Source: DATDFB01 sp036522835
GTDB taxonomy: Bacteria > Acidobacteriota > Thermoanaerobaculia > Gp7-AA8
NCBI GenBank assembly: GCA_036522835.1
Contig: DATDFB010000293.1
Coordinates: 1-43,310, forward strand
Reading direction: 5' to 3'
Length of the DNA stretch: 43,310 nucleotides
How positions within the stretch are numbered: position 1 is the first letter of the stretch; each line of letters begins with the position of its first letter. Below are positions 8,843-16,243 of this stretch, piece after piece. The notes below the pieces were generated by a model, which saw only the letters and a list, made by a program, of their open reading frames with translations, ran no database searches and had not been told where the DNA came from. A program made the translations under genes and the position numbers.

Positions 8843-10654
8843 ATGACCGCCTGCGCCGCGAGATTCGCGCTCCTCGTCCTCGTCCTTTGCACGCCCGCGT
8901 TCGCGGCCGGCCGCCGCGTGATCTTCGTCGACGCCGGCCGCGCCGAGGAGGGTGCTGGCACGCATGACAAGCCGTATCGGAAGCTCGCGCAGGCGCAGGC
9001 CTTCAGCGCGATCGGCGACGTCATCTACGTCGCCGAGGGGACGTACGACGAGGGGATCGCCCTGCAGAAAGGGCAGATGCTCATCGGTTCCGCGTACGGA
9101 CTCGAGGCCGTGCGCGCCGACTTGAAGGTGGAGCTCGACGCGCCCATTGTCGCCGCCATCCAGGGGCCCGGACCGTCCATCCAGGGCACCATCACCATGA
9201 CCGGCGATAACGTCGTCGCCGGCATCACCAGCGTCGCCGACAAAGCCGCGGGCGTCGTCGCCTCGATGCCCGACGGGGCGCTGACGTTCCGCAACGTCTG
9301 GTTCCGGCCGTCGCACGATGCCTTCGCCATGGCCTTGCAGGAGACGCGCGGCGCCATCAGCATCGTCGGCGGCGGGATGATTGCCGCCGACCGCGGCAGC
9401 GGCATCACGATCTACGGCGGCTCGGGGAACGTCACCGTGGAGCGCTTCCCGATTTCCGGCGACTTCGGCAACGTCATCTCGCTCAGCGGCCGCAGCGCCG
9501 GCGCGATCAAATTCGCCAAGAGCTCTCCGATCAAAGTCGCCGACGCCTCGCGCGACGCCATCTTCATCTCCCACGTCACCGGCGATGTCGTCTTCGACGA
9601 GCCCCTCTCGATCGTCACGCACGGCGGCCGCGGGCTGGTGATCGACAGCTCGAAGAAAGTCACCGTGGCCGCGGGCTCGAAGATCGCCACGACGAACGCC
9701 GCGGCCGTAACGATCGTCAACTCCACCGTCGACGTGCAGCTCGCGAACGCCTCTGCCGCCGCCCTCCCGCCCGGGCGCTTGCCCGAGGGGATCGGCGTGA
9801 GCGGCATGCATGGGCGCTTCACCGTCGACGGCGGCGCGATCCGCGACGCGCAGGCCTACGGCGTGCGCATCGAGCAGTCGGACGCCGTGAAGATCGCGAA
9901 CGTCGAGATCGTCGAGAGCGGCGCCGCCGCCGGCAAGCTGCAATGCCCCGAGGACCTCGGCGCGAGCGCCGACGTAGTCTGCCGCGGCGGGCTATTCCTG
10001 CGCCATCTCAAAGGTGCCACGTTCGAGAACATCGTCGTCGACGGCGGCTCGAAGAACGGCCTCGTGGCGAACAACGTCGGCGATCTGACCTTCCGCCAGG
10101 CCGACTTCCGCCGCTCCGGCGCGCTGCTGCAGGAGCTGAGCGGCACCGTCTCGTTCAACATCTGCAAGTTCGCCGACGGCGGCGGCGTCGCCGTCGAGCA
10201 GCGCTTCAACCGCGCTCGCCTGGCGTTCACCCACTGCACGTTCGCGGCGCCGAATCAGCCGCAAAACTCGCCGTTTCTCTTCCGTGCGCGTGCCAACGGC
10301 TTCTCCGCGCTCGACGTGGCCATGACGAACTGCGACCTCAACGACAACGTCGGCGGCGGCATCGACTTCCGCGCCACCGACACGAGCGCGCTCTCCCTCT
10401 CGCTCGTCGACACGAACCTCCAGCGCCTCGGCGGCGTCGGACTCGCGGGCGTCGCGGAAAAGGGGAGCCGCGCCATCGTTGAAATGCGCAACGCGCACGT
10501 CTACACCCCCGCCATGCGCGATCCGGCGGTGCAACTCACCGCCACCGACACCGCCACCCTCTGCGCCGACCTCGCCGGCGGCAACTTCACCACGCCGCCG
10601 CGCGTGGCCGCGGTGGGGGCGGCGGCGCGGGTGGTGCCCCCGCCCTGCCGCTGA
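8843..10654 (+). CDS. Secreted right-handed beta-helix protein
   Basis: 603 aa. ATG 8843 is preferred over the in-frame codon at 8807 because the protein then opens with a clean signal peptide (TACAARFALLVLVLCTPAFA, cleavage after AFA). The mature start VIFVDAGRAEEGAGTHDKPYRKLAQA is the N-cap typical of parallel beta-helix proteins (DUF1565 / pectate-lyase-like). It is followed by many short repeats with turns such as GNVTVERF and GGGIDFRATDTS through residue 580. The beta-helix region of the giant protein at 1488 opens in a similar way (WYVNGS..GGDGTSASPF), so the two may be related. No catalytic residues could be assigned. It may bind or process polysaccharide, or serve as a structural surface protein. 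Confidence 0.88.
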   Translation: MTACAARFALLVLVLCTPAFAAGRRVIFVDAGRAEEGAGTHDKPYRKLAQAQAFSAIGDVIYVAEGTYDEGIALQKGQMLIGSAYGLEAVRADLKVELDAPIVAAIQGPGPSIQGTITMTGDNVVAGITSVADKAAGVVASMPDGALTFRNVWFRPSHDAFAMALQETRGAISIVGGGMIAADRGSGITIYGGSGNVTVERFPISGDFGNVISLSGRSAGAIKFAKSSPIKVADASRDAIFISHVTGDVVFDEPLSIVTHGGRGLVIDSSKKVTVAAGSKIATTNAAAVTIVNSTVDVQLANASAAALPPGRLPEGIGVSGMHGRFTVDGGAIRDAQAYGVRIEQSDAVKIANVEIVESGAAAGKLQCPEDLGASADVVCRGGLFLRHLKGATFENIVVDGGSKNGLVANNVGDLTFRQADFRRSGALLQELSGTVSFNICKFADGGGVAVEQRFNRARLAFTHCTFAAPNQPQNSPFLFRARANGFSALDVAMTNCDLNDNVGGGIDFRATDTSALSLSLVDTNLQRLGGVGLAGVAEKGSRAIVEMRNAHVYTPAMRDPAVQLTATDTATLCADLAGGNFTTPPRVAAVGAAARVVPPPCR

Positions 10655-10681
10655 TGTGGAGTGCGGCGGCCATGCCGCCGC
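10655..10681 (+). repeat. REP-like palindrome, family 1, copy 1
   Basis: A TGTGGAGTGCGGCGGCCATG segment continues into CCGCCGC, forming the small hairpin GGCGGC-CAT-GCCGCC. The same opening (ATGTGGAGTGCG) and a longer palindrome occur at 16165-16202. It lies directly after the beta-helix gene's stop and supplies a spurious ATG (10654) to the next reading frame. Confidence 0.65.
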
Positions 10682-10689
10682 TGTCCGGA

Positions 10690-10695
10690 TACAAT
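10690..10695 (+). promoter_or_regulatory. -10-like box TACAAT ahead of the AAA+ gene
   Basis: TACAAT ends 9 nt before an in-frame GTG (10705). The ftsY gene shows the same geometry (TAAAAT ending 10 nt before ATG). Such spacing would give a nearly leaderless mRNA. No Shine-Dalgarno is seen. No convincing -35 was identified because the REP-like hairpin occupies that region. Confidence 0.4.
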
Positions 10696-10704
10696 CTCCT
10701 CCCC

Positions 10705-11790
10705 GTGGTGACCGACCCCTTCCCCCTCCGCCCCCGCGAGATCTTCGACGAGCTGCGCAAAGTCGTCGTGGGGCAGGACGAGGCCGTGCGCGAGCTCTCC
10801 GTCGCGCTGGTCAAGCACCTGGTCGGGCATCCCGCGCCGAACATCCTCATGATCGGCAACTCCGGCTCGGGGAAGACCACGCTCATGCGCGCCGTCGAGC
10901 GCTTCCTCTCCAGCCGTCCGGGGCTCGACGAGTATGCGAACGTCATCCGCATCAACGCCAACGTCCTCGCCGAGGAGCATCAGGGCTATGGCCGCGCCGT
11001 GCTCGGGCGGCTCTTTGCCAACGCCAAGCGCATCTTCGGCCCCGACGCGCCGGTCGAGATCCTCCTCGGCTCCGTCGAGCACGGCATCGTCTTCATCGAT
11101 GAAGTCGACAAAATCCGCGCGCAGGTCAGCGGGAACCCCAACGTCCGCGGCATCGTCGCGCAGGAAGCGCTGCTCACCCTCATGGAGAACGAGAACGTCG
11201 AATTCGACGTCGACGGCCGCACGCACGGCGTCAACTCCTCCGGTGTCCTCTTCGTCGCCGGCGGCGCGTTCGAGGAGCTCTACGAATCGGTTCTCCGCCG
11301 CGCCATCGTCGGGCAGGACGTCGCCCCGATGAAGCCCGTCGTCGTCGTCTCCGCCTCGGGCGACGTGCGCGAGGAGCTGCCCTTCCACCTCCGCGACTAC
11401 CTCAAATACGACGACCTTTTCCGCTACGGCATGACCCCGCAGTTCGTGTCGCGCTTCGAGTCGATCATCGTTCTCAACGACCTCGCCGAATCCGACCTGG
11501 CGCGCATCTTCGTCGAGCCCGAGGCGTCCGTCTTTCGCACCTCGCGCGCCTACTTCCAGCGCTTCGGCGTCGACCTCCAGATCACCCGTGGCGCGTTAAT
11601 TGCCATCGCCTGGGACGCCGCACGGCAGAAACGCCTCGGGGCGCGGGCTCTCCGCGAGACCTTCCGCCGCGTCATCGGTGATATCGAGTTCGATCCCGCC
11701 GACAGCGGCTCGCACGTCATCACGATCGACGAGCAGATGGTGAAACGCGCCATCGCCGGCCGCGAGACGGGCGCTCCGGTCAAGCGCTGA
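10705..11790 (+). CDS. ClpX-like AAA+ ATPase without the zinc-binding domain
   Basis: 361 aa from GTG 10705; the frame is open to ATG 10654 (378 aa), but that ATG sits in a REP-like palindrome and the extra residues match nothing. It begins PLRPREIFDELRKVVVGQDEAV, resembling the start of the ClpX ATPase module (PREI...V-G-Q-D-x-A). Walker A is GNSGSGKTT (51-59) and Walker B is IVFIDEVDK (128-136). A sensor-type segment follows, then TPQFVSRFESIIVLNDL, equivalent to the ClpX PEFxGRxxxxxxLxxL region, and ARALRETFRRVIGDIEF, the sensor-2 small domain. The N-terminal C4 zinc domain of ClpX is absent and no clpP is nearby. Probably an ATP-driven remodelling factor; substrate and partner protease are unknown. 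Confidence 0.85.
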   Translation: MVTDPFPLRPREIFDELRKVVVGQDEAVRELSVALVKHLVGHPAPNILMIGNSGSGKTTLMRAVERFLSSRPGLDEYANVIRINANVLAEEHQGYGRAVLGRLFANAKRIFGPDAPVEILLGSVEHGIVFIDEVDKIRAQVSGNPNVRGIVAQEALLTLMENENVEFDVDGRTHGVNSSGVLFVAGGAFEELYESVLRRAIVGQDVAPMKPVVVVSASGDVREELPFHLRDYLKYDDLFRYGMTPQFVSRFESIIVLNDLAESDLARIFVEPEASVFRTSRAYFQRFGVDLQITRGALIAIAWDAARQKRLGARALRETFRRVIGDIEFDPADSGSHVITIDEQMVKRAIAGRETGAPVKR

Positions 11791-11791
11791 C

Positions 11792-11817
11792 GTGGTATTC
11801 TAAGTTACTGATACCAC
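11792..11817. other. Inverted repeat GTGGTAT-N12-ATACCAC upstream of the second Tat gene
   Basis: GTGGTAT (11792-11798) and its exact complement ATACCAC (11811-11817) flank 12 nt. The site begins 2 bp after the AAA+ stop and lies 30 bp before ATG 11847. It could be an operator, or a weak hairpin between the two genes; there is no T-run, so a terminator is unlikely. Confidence 0.5.
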
Positions 11818-11846
11818 TAAGCTTACGCATCTAAGGAGAGTTGTCG

Positions 11847-12551
11847 ATGTTCACCTCCCTCCCGTCCGCCCCTATGGACCGTCGCCGCTTCCTTGCCGCC
11901 GGTTGTAAGGCGGCCGCCGGCGTCACGGCCCTGGTTTTGACGCAGAAACGCCTCTTCGCCGCGAGCTCGGAATCGGATTTTTCGCCGCTGATGTCGATCG
12001 GATTCGCGCCCGCGCTTCCCCCGGACGACGCCTTCGTCCGGCTCGCCGACGCCGCCTCGATCAGCCTTCCCGATCCGACGTTCATCTCCCGCGGCGCGCG
12101 CGTCAGCGTCGTCGCCTCGGCGCGCGGCGCCAGGCACACCAACGACGACGGCGTCGCTCTCGACGCGTCCATGCCGGCGTACGGCAACCCGCGCTTTCGC
12201 TTCTGGAGCGCTGCCGGCGATCGCGTCAGCGGCAACCTTGGCTTCAGCGTCGCGGTGCCGGCGACGAGCGGCATCAACCTCGTCGCGCGTCGCGTGCAGC
12301 GGACGGCGAAGAAGGACGAGGGGGCGAGGACGCCGCCCATCGACGTCGATCCGGCGCCGTTCACGCTCACCCTGGGTGGAGTGGCCGGGCCGAAGCTGCA
12401 GCGCGGCATCTACGTCGTGGCGCTGCGCGAGAGCGCGGGCGAGACCATGGCCGACTGGAGCCGCTTCAGCATCGCCGCGCACGGCGGCGTTTACAGCGTC
12501 GACGGCGCCGGCTTCGCGTGGGTGATGTTGAAAATCGACTACGCCACATAA
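11847..12551 (+). CDS. Tat-exported protein of unknown function (paralog of the 7292 gene)
   Basis: 234 aa. ATG 11847 is set by AAGGAG (11833-11838), 8 nt upstream. The N-terminus MFTSLPSAPMDRRRFLAAGC contains an RRRFLAAG Tat motif followed by a hydrophobic stretch (AAAGVTALVLTQK). The mature part shares with the 7292 protein the IGFAPA/VGYAPV opening, FISRGARVSVV, a PFTLTL block, GIYVVAL and the C-terminal VMLKIDYA, but lacks its Cys pair. No recognised domain. The two copies lie 3.8 kb apart, separated by unrelated genes on both strands, so this is an old duplication rather than a tandem one. The immediate neighbours (ClpX-like ATPase, ftsY) do not suggest a function. Confidence 0.85.
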   Translation: MFTSLPSAPMDRRRFLAAGCKAAAGVTALVLTQKRLFAASSESDFSPLMSIGFAPALPPDDAFVRLADAASISLPDPTFISRGARVSVVASARGARHTNDDGVALDASMPAYGNPRFRFWSAAGDRVSGNLGFSVAVPATSGINLVARRVQRTAKKDEGARTPPIDVDPAPFTLTLGGVAGPKLQRGIYVVALRESAGETMADWSRFSIAAHGGVYSVDGAGFAWVMLKIDYAT

Positions 12552-12554
12552 AAT
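12549..12554 (+). promoter_or_regulatory. -10-like box TAAAAT for ftsY
   Basis: TAAAAT overlaps the TAA stop of the preceding gene and ends 10 nt before the ftsY ATG. No Shine-Dalgarno lies between, so a leaderless or near-leaderless transcript is likely (inference). Confidence 0.5.
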
Positions 12555-12564
12555 AGCGCGCCCG

Positions 12565-13479
12565 ATGGCGTTCTTCGAAAAGCTCAAGCGTGGGTTGTTC
12601 ATGACCCACACCGAGATCATCGAGAAGATGAAGGAGTCGCTGACTCCCGACCTCCCGATCGATCGCGGCGCGATCGACGGCCTCGAAGAGGGTCTCCTCG
12701 GCGCGGATGTCGGCGCGGAACTGACCACCGCGCTCGTCGGCCGCATCGAAGCGCGCGTGCGCGACGAGCGCATCACGAAGATGGATCGCCTCACCGAGGT
12801 GCTGCGCGAGGAGACGCGTGCGCTCATCCCGCAGCGGACGGCGCAGACGATCGAGCTGGCGCGCGCGAAGCCGTTCGTCGTCCTCGTCGTCGGCGTGAAC
12901 GGGACGGGGAAGACCACGACGATCGCCAAGCTCGCCGCGCGCTGGAAAGGGGAGGGGAAGAGCGTCATCCTCGGCGCCGCCGACACCTTCCGCGCCGCCG
13001 CCATCGAGCAGTTGCAGATGTGGGCCGACCGCATCGGCGTTCCGGTGATCAAGCACAAGGCCGGCAGCGACCCCGGCGCGGTCGCGCACGACGCCGTGGC
13101 CGCCGCGGTCGCGCGCGGTGCCGACGTCGTCGTCATCGACACCGCCGGCCGCCTGCACAACAAGTCGCACCTCATGCAGGAGCTCGGCAAAGTCCGCCGC
13201 GTGATCGAGAAAGAGCTCCCCGGCGCGCCGCACGAAACGCTCCTCGTGCTCGACGGCACCACCGGTCAGAACGGCGTCAATCAGGCCGCGGCGTTCCTCG
13301 AGGCGGCCAAGCTCACCGGCATGGTGGTGACGAAGCTCGACGGCACCGCGAAGGGCGGCGTGATCCTCGCGATCATGCGCCAGTTCGACATCCCGGTGAA
13401 GTTCATCGGGGTGGGCGAGGGGGTGGACGACCTGATCCCATTCGACCCTACTGCGTACGTTGACACGCTATTTGAATAG
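12565..13479 (+). CDS. ftsY: Signal recognition particle receptor FtsY
   Basis: 304 aa, complete. FtsY is the membrane-associated GTPase that pairs with Ffh-SRP to deliver ribosome-nascent chains to SecYEG. The NG domain is intact: helical N domain (1-95), G1 loop GVNGTGKTT (110-118), DTFRAAA, G3 DTAGR (192-196), G4 TKLD and the closing GTAKGG (256-265). The ending FIGVGEGVDDLIPFD is typical. The acidic A domain seen in E. coli FtsY is absent; the protein begins MAFFEKLKRGL, the short amphipathic membrane-binding helix of minimal FtsY proteins. It starts 13 bp after the Tat gene but probably has its own near-leaderless promoter. It anchors this part of the window as chromosomal backbone. Confidence 0.97.
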   Translation: MAFFEKLKRGLFMTHTEIIEKMKESLTPDLPIDRGAIDGLEEGLLGADVGAELTTALVGRIEARVRDERITKMDRLTEVLREETRALIPQRTAQTIELARAKPFVVLVVGVNGTGKTTTIAKLAARWKGEGKSVILGAADTFRAAAIEQLQMWADRIGVPVIKHKAGSDPGAVAHDAVAAAVARGADVVVIDTAGRLHNKSHLMQELGKVRRVIEKELPGAPHETLLVLDGTTGQNGVNQAAAFLEAAKLTGMVVTKLDGTAKGGVILAIMRQFDIPVKFIGVGEGVDDLIPFDPTAYVDTLFE

Positions 13480-13488
13480 TCCAGTCGC

Positions 13489-14328
13489 ATGCGCTGGACG
13501 CCGGGTGGAGTTTCCTCAGACATCGAAGATCGCCGCGGTAGCAGCGGCGGCGGGGGCTTTGGCTTCGGCGGCATGCCGATCGGCATCGGCGGCGCCGTCG
13601 TCCTGCTCGTTTTGAGCCTTCTCTTCCACAAGAACTTTTTCGCCCTTCTCGGTGGCGGCGACACCGCCACGACGCAGCAGAGCCGGGGGCCGGTGCAGGA
13701 GACGCCGGAGGAGCACCGCAACGTGCAGTTCGTCTCCTTCGTGCTCGACGACGCTCAGAAGACGTGGGAAGAGGCGCTCCCCGGCTACCGGCACGCGAAG
13801 CTCGATCTCTTCCGCGACGCCATTCAGTCGGCGTGCGGCTTCGCGCAGTCGGCGAGCGGCCCGTTCTACTGTCCCGAGGACGAGCGCGTCTACATCGACC
13901 TCGGTTTCTACGACGAGCTGCGCCAGAAATTCGGCGCGCCGGGCGACTTCGCGCAGGCCTACGTGATCGCGCACGAGATCGGCCATCACGTGCAGAAACT
14001 GCAGGGGATCGAACAGCAGGTGCACCAGGCCATGGAGAACGGCAGCCGCGCCGAGCAGAGCGCGCTCTCGGTGCGCCTGGAGCTGCAGGCCGACTGCTAC
14101 GCGGGCGTGTGGGGGCACTCCACGCAACAGCGCGGCATCGTCGACAACGCCGACGTCGAGGAGGGGCTCAACGCCGCCGCGGCCATCGGCGACGACCGCC
14201 TTCAGCGCATGGCCGGCCGCACCGTGAGCCCGGAGCGCTTCACGCACGGCTCGTCGAAGCAGCGCGTGGAGTGGTTCAGGCGCGGGCTGCAGAGCGGGCG
14301 GGTGGAGGACTGCGATACGTTCAGGTAA
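13489..14328 (+). CDS. ypfJ: YpfJ-type neutral zinc metallopeptidase family protein
   Basis: 279 aa, ATG 13489, 9 bp after ftsY. The start MRWTPGGVSSDIEDRRG followed by a Gly-rich linker and one transmembrane helix (about 31-47) is the hallmark of the YpfJ/KPN_02809 family. The zinc-binding motif HEIGHH lies at 162-167 inside VIAHEIGHHVQKLQG; downstream ELQADCYAGVWGH supplies the third-ligand region. The Cys pair around residues 116 and 128 (SACGFAQS...FYCPED) is conserved in the family as I remember it. Full length. It is predicted membrane-tethered with the peptidase domain probably periplasmic. Proteolytic activity of this family is inferred from the motif rather than firmly shown. Its last 8 bp overlap the convergent ferredoxin gene. 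Confidence 0.93.
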   Translation: MRWTPGGVSSDIEDRRGSSGGGGFGFGGMPIGIGGAVVLLVLSLLFHKNFFALLGGGDTATTQQSRGPVQETPEEHRNVQFVSFVLDDAQKTWEEALPGYRHAKLDLFRDAIQSACGFAQSASGPFYCPEDERVYIDLGFYDELRQKFGAPGDFAQAYVIAHEIGHHVQKLQGIEQQVHQAMENGSRAEQSALSVRLELQADCYAGVWGHSTQQRGIVDNADVEEGLNAAAAIGDDRLQRMAGRTVSPERFTHGSSKQRVEWFRRGLQSGRVEDCDTFR

Positions 14329-14683
14329 CCGGCGGCTTCTTCCGCGCCGACGCCGACGTCCCCGCGTTGAACTCCTCTTCCGTCAGCTCGAGATCGGGCC
14401 GCAGCGGCCCATCGCCCATCTCGCCCGCGTACGCGTCGATCACGGACGAGCGCGTCAGGTGCGAATAGAGCCGGTGTCCCGGCTCCACGACCATGTTCGG
14501 CCCGTGGTCGCACATATCGAAGCACGACGTCGCGCAGACGCGCACCGTCGGCTTGCGCCCCATCGTCTTGTTGTGCGCCTTGAGCGTCTTCTGAATCGGC
14601 TCGCCGCGCTCGTCGCCGCGGTCGGGGTTGTTGCAGCGCGGTCCGTTGCAGACGAGGAAGAGTTTGTCGAAGGGGTATTCCAT
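14321..14683 (-). CDS. Thioredoxin-like (2Fe-2S) ferredoxin
   Basis: 120 aa. It opens DKLFLVCNGPRCNN and continues to SCFDMCDHGPNMVVEP, the thioredoxin-fold 2Fe-2S signature (C-x4-C, then C-x3-C-D-x-G-P-N). Likely ligands are C12, C17, C54 and C58; C50 is an extra cysteine. These small ferredoxins are cytosolic electron carriers related to the NuoE C-terminal domain. The C-terminal 35 residues are polar and probably disordered. It lies 55 bp downstream of the phosphohexomutase on the same strand; that gap is filled by a heptamer repeat that also covers the region where its ribosome site should be, and no Shine-Dalgarno is visible. The 3' end overlaps ypfJ by 8 bp. Confidence 0.9.
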   Translation of the reverse strand: MEYPFDKLFLVCNGPRCNNPDRGDERGEPIQKTLKAHNKTMGRKPTVRVCATSCFDMCDHGPNMVVEPGHRLYSHLTRSSVIDAYAGEMGDGPLRPDLELTEEEFNAGTSASARKKPPVT

Positions 14684-14685
14684 CA

Positions 14686-14756
14686 GTTCTTAGTTGTTCG
14701 TTCTTGGTTCTTAGTTTAGGAAAACTAACAACTAAGAACTAAGAACTAACAACCAA
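14686..14756. repeat. AT-rich heptamer repeat forming an imperfect inverted repeat
   Basis: Units such as GTTCTTAGTT and GTTCTTGGTT on the left and the complement AACTAAGAACTAAG on the right surround AGTTTAGGAAAACT, so the tract can fold into a long imperfect hairpin. It is strikingly AT-rich in a GC-rich backbone. It contains the last codons and stop of the phosphohexomutase and the whole leader of the ferredoxin gene. It may act as a terminator or attenuator between them. Confidence 0.75.
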
Positions 14757-16142
14757 CTTCTTCCCCGCATCCAGCACGTGCTTCAAATCCTTCGGACTGC
14801 ACGCCTCGGCGTACACGCGCGCCACCGGCTCGGTGCCCGACAGGCGGAACAGCAGCCACGTCGAGTCGTCGAAGATCAGCTTCACGCCGTCGGTCTTGTT
14901 CACCTCGCGCACCGTCAGGCCGTCGAGCGCCGCCGGCGGATTGGCCAGCTTCTGCGCCAGCGTCTCCTTCAGCTGCGGCGTCAGCTTCATGTCGACGCGC
15001 TTCGAATAGAAATAGCCGAACTCCTGGTACGTCGCGTCGATCAGCTCATAGAGCTTCTTCCCCGTGCGCGCCACCATCTCCGCCACCAAGAGGCAGGCCA
15101 GGATGCCGTCCTTCTCCGGCAGGTGCTGGTACATCGACATTCCCGCGCTTTCCTCGCCGCCCATGGCGATCTTGTCCGCGAGAATGAGCTCGCCGATGTA
15201 TTTGAAGCCGACCGGCGTCTCGTACAGCGGCACGTCGAGCTTGCGCGCGATCGAGTCGATCAGATGCGTCGTCGCCACCGAGCGCGCCAGGCCGCCGGGG
15301 ATGTCGCGGTAGCGCTTCAGGTAGAGCGCGAGCAGGGCCAGAATGATGTTCGGCGAGACGAAGCGATTGCGGTCGTCGATAATGCCGAAGCGGTCGGCGT
15401 CGCCGTCGGTGGCCAGGCCGAGGTCGAACTTCTCGCTGCTGACGATCCCGCGCAGCTCGCCGAGATTCTTCTCGTTGCATTCGGGGGAGAAGCCGCCGAA
15501 ATACGGGTCGCGATAGTTGTGGATGATCTTGACCTCGACGCCGGCCTCCAGGAGGAAGTAGTCGAGGTAGTCGCGCGCGGTGCCGTAGAGCGGATCCATG
15601 GCGATGCGCAGGCCGCTCTTGCTGATCGCCTCGGTGTCGACCTTGTTGCGCAACTCGCCGAGGTAGCGGTCCTTCGGGTCGATCGTCTCGATCAGCTCCG
15701 ACTTCTCGTAGACGTCCACCTTCTCGTTCTTCTCCTCGAGCGCGTGGATCTCCCGCTCGATCGCCTGCGTCACCTCGGGGAGCGCCGGCGCGCCGTTCCC
15801 CGTCGAGAACTTCAGCCCGTTGTACTCCGGCGGATTGTGCGAGGCGGTGAAGTTGATCGCCCCCATGGCCTTGCGGCGGACCGTCTCGAACGAGACGCAG
15901 GGCGTCGGCACGTCGCGGTTGCAGAGGAACGCGTGAATGTCGTTGAAGGCGAGGATCTTCGCCGCCTCGGAGGCGAACTTCTCGGAGAGAAAGCGCGTGT
16001 CGTAGGCGACGACGACGCCGGAGCCCTTCTGTCCCGACTTCTTGAGGTAGTTTGCGATGCCTTGGCTGGCGATCCGGACGGTCTCGAACGTGAAGTCTTC
16101 GCCGATGATCCCACGCCAGCCCGACGTGCCGAATTTGATCAT
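14739..16142 (-). CDS. Phosphoglucomutase / phosphomannomutase (alpha-D-phosphohexomutase)
   Basis: 467 aa, full length. It interconverts hexose 1- and 6-phosphates through a phosphoserine enzyme, feeding cell-envelope sugar nucleotides. All four signatures are present: catalytic phosphoserine loop TASHNPP (Ser101), Mg-binding DGDADR (246-251), sugar-specificity loop GGEESAG (328-334) and phosphate-binding RLSGTEP (433-439). The start MIKFGTSGWRGIIGEDF is typical. The GEESAG loop is common to enzymes acting on glucose or mannose phosphates, so the exact substrate is open. The C-terminal residues LVVSS and stop lie inside the heptamer repeat, so the tail appears to be formed by repeat DNA. Probably expressed alone or with the ferredoxin gene. 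Confidence 0.94.
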   Translation of the reverse strand: MIKFGTSGWRGIIGEDFTFETVRIASQGIANYLKKSGQKGSGVVVAYDTRFLSEKFASEAAKILAFNDIHAFLCNRDVPTPCVSFETVRRKAMGAINFTASHNPPEYNGLKFSTGNGAPALPEVTQAIEREIHALEEKNEKVDVYEKSELIETIDPKDRYLGELRNKVDTEAISKSGLRIAMDPLYGTARDYLDYFLLEAGVEVKIIHNYRDPYFGGFSPECNEKNLGELRGIVSSEKFDLGLATDGDADRFGIIDDRNRFVSPNIILALLALYLKRYRDIPGGLARSVATTHLIDSIARKLDVPLYETPVGFKYIGELILADKIAMGGEESAGMSMYQHLPEKDGILACLLVAEMVARTGKKLYELIDATYQEFGYFYSKRVDMKLTPQLKETLAQKLANPPAALDGLTVREVNKTDGVKLIFDDSTWLLFRLSGTEPVARVYAEACSPKDLKHVLDAGKKLVVSS

Positions 16143-16164
16143 CTTGGGAGGCGCACCTTAGCAC

Positions 16165-16202
16165 ATGTGGAGTGCGCCGGCCGTGCCGGCCGCCGCACTC
16201 CA
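16165..16202. repeat. REP-like palindrome, family 1, copy 2
   Basis: GGAGTGCG and CGCACTCC form the outer stem around a GC-rich inner palindrome (CCGGCCGTGCCGG core). The left part is the same as copy 1 at 10655. It sits between divergent genes (phosphohexomutase and the receiver-EAL gene), so here it is not simply a terminator. Confidence 0.75.
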
Positions 16203-16243
16203 GAATTGCTCCGCTGGCTCGCTTTGCGCAATCATCCAGCCTA

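Noticed and set aside
10654..10704. ATG 10654 as the start of the ClpX-like ATPase.
   Set aside because: It lies in a REP-like palindrome overlapping the previous stop, and the extra residues are unlike the family; the GTG at 10705 behind a TACAAT box was preferred.
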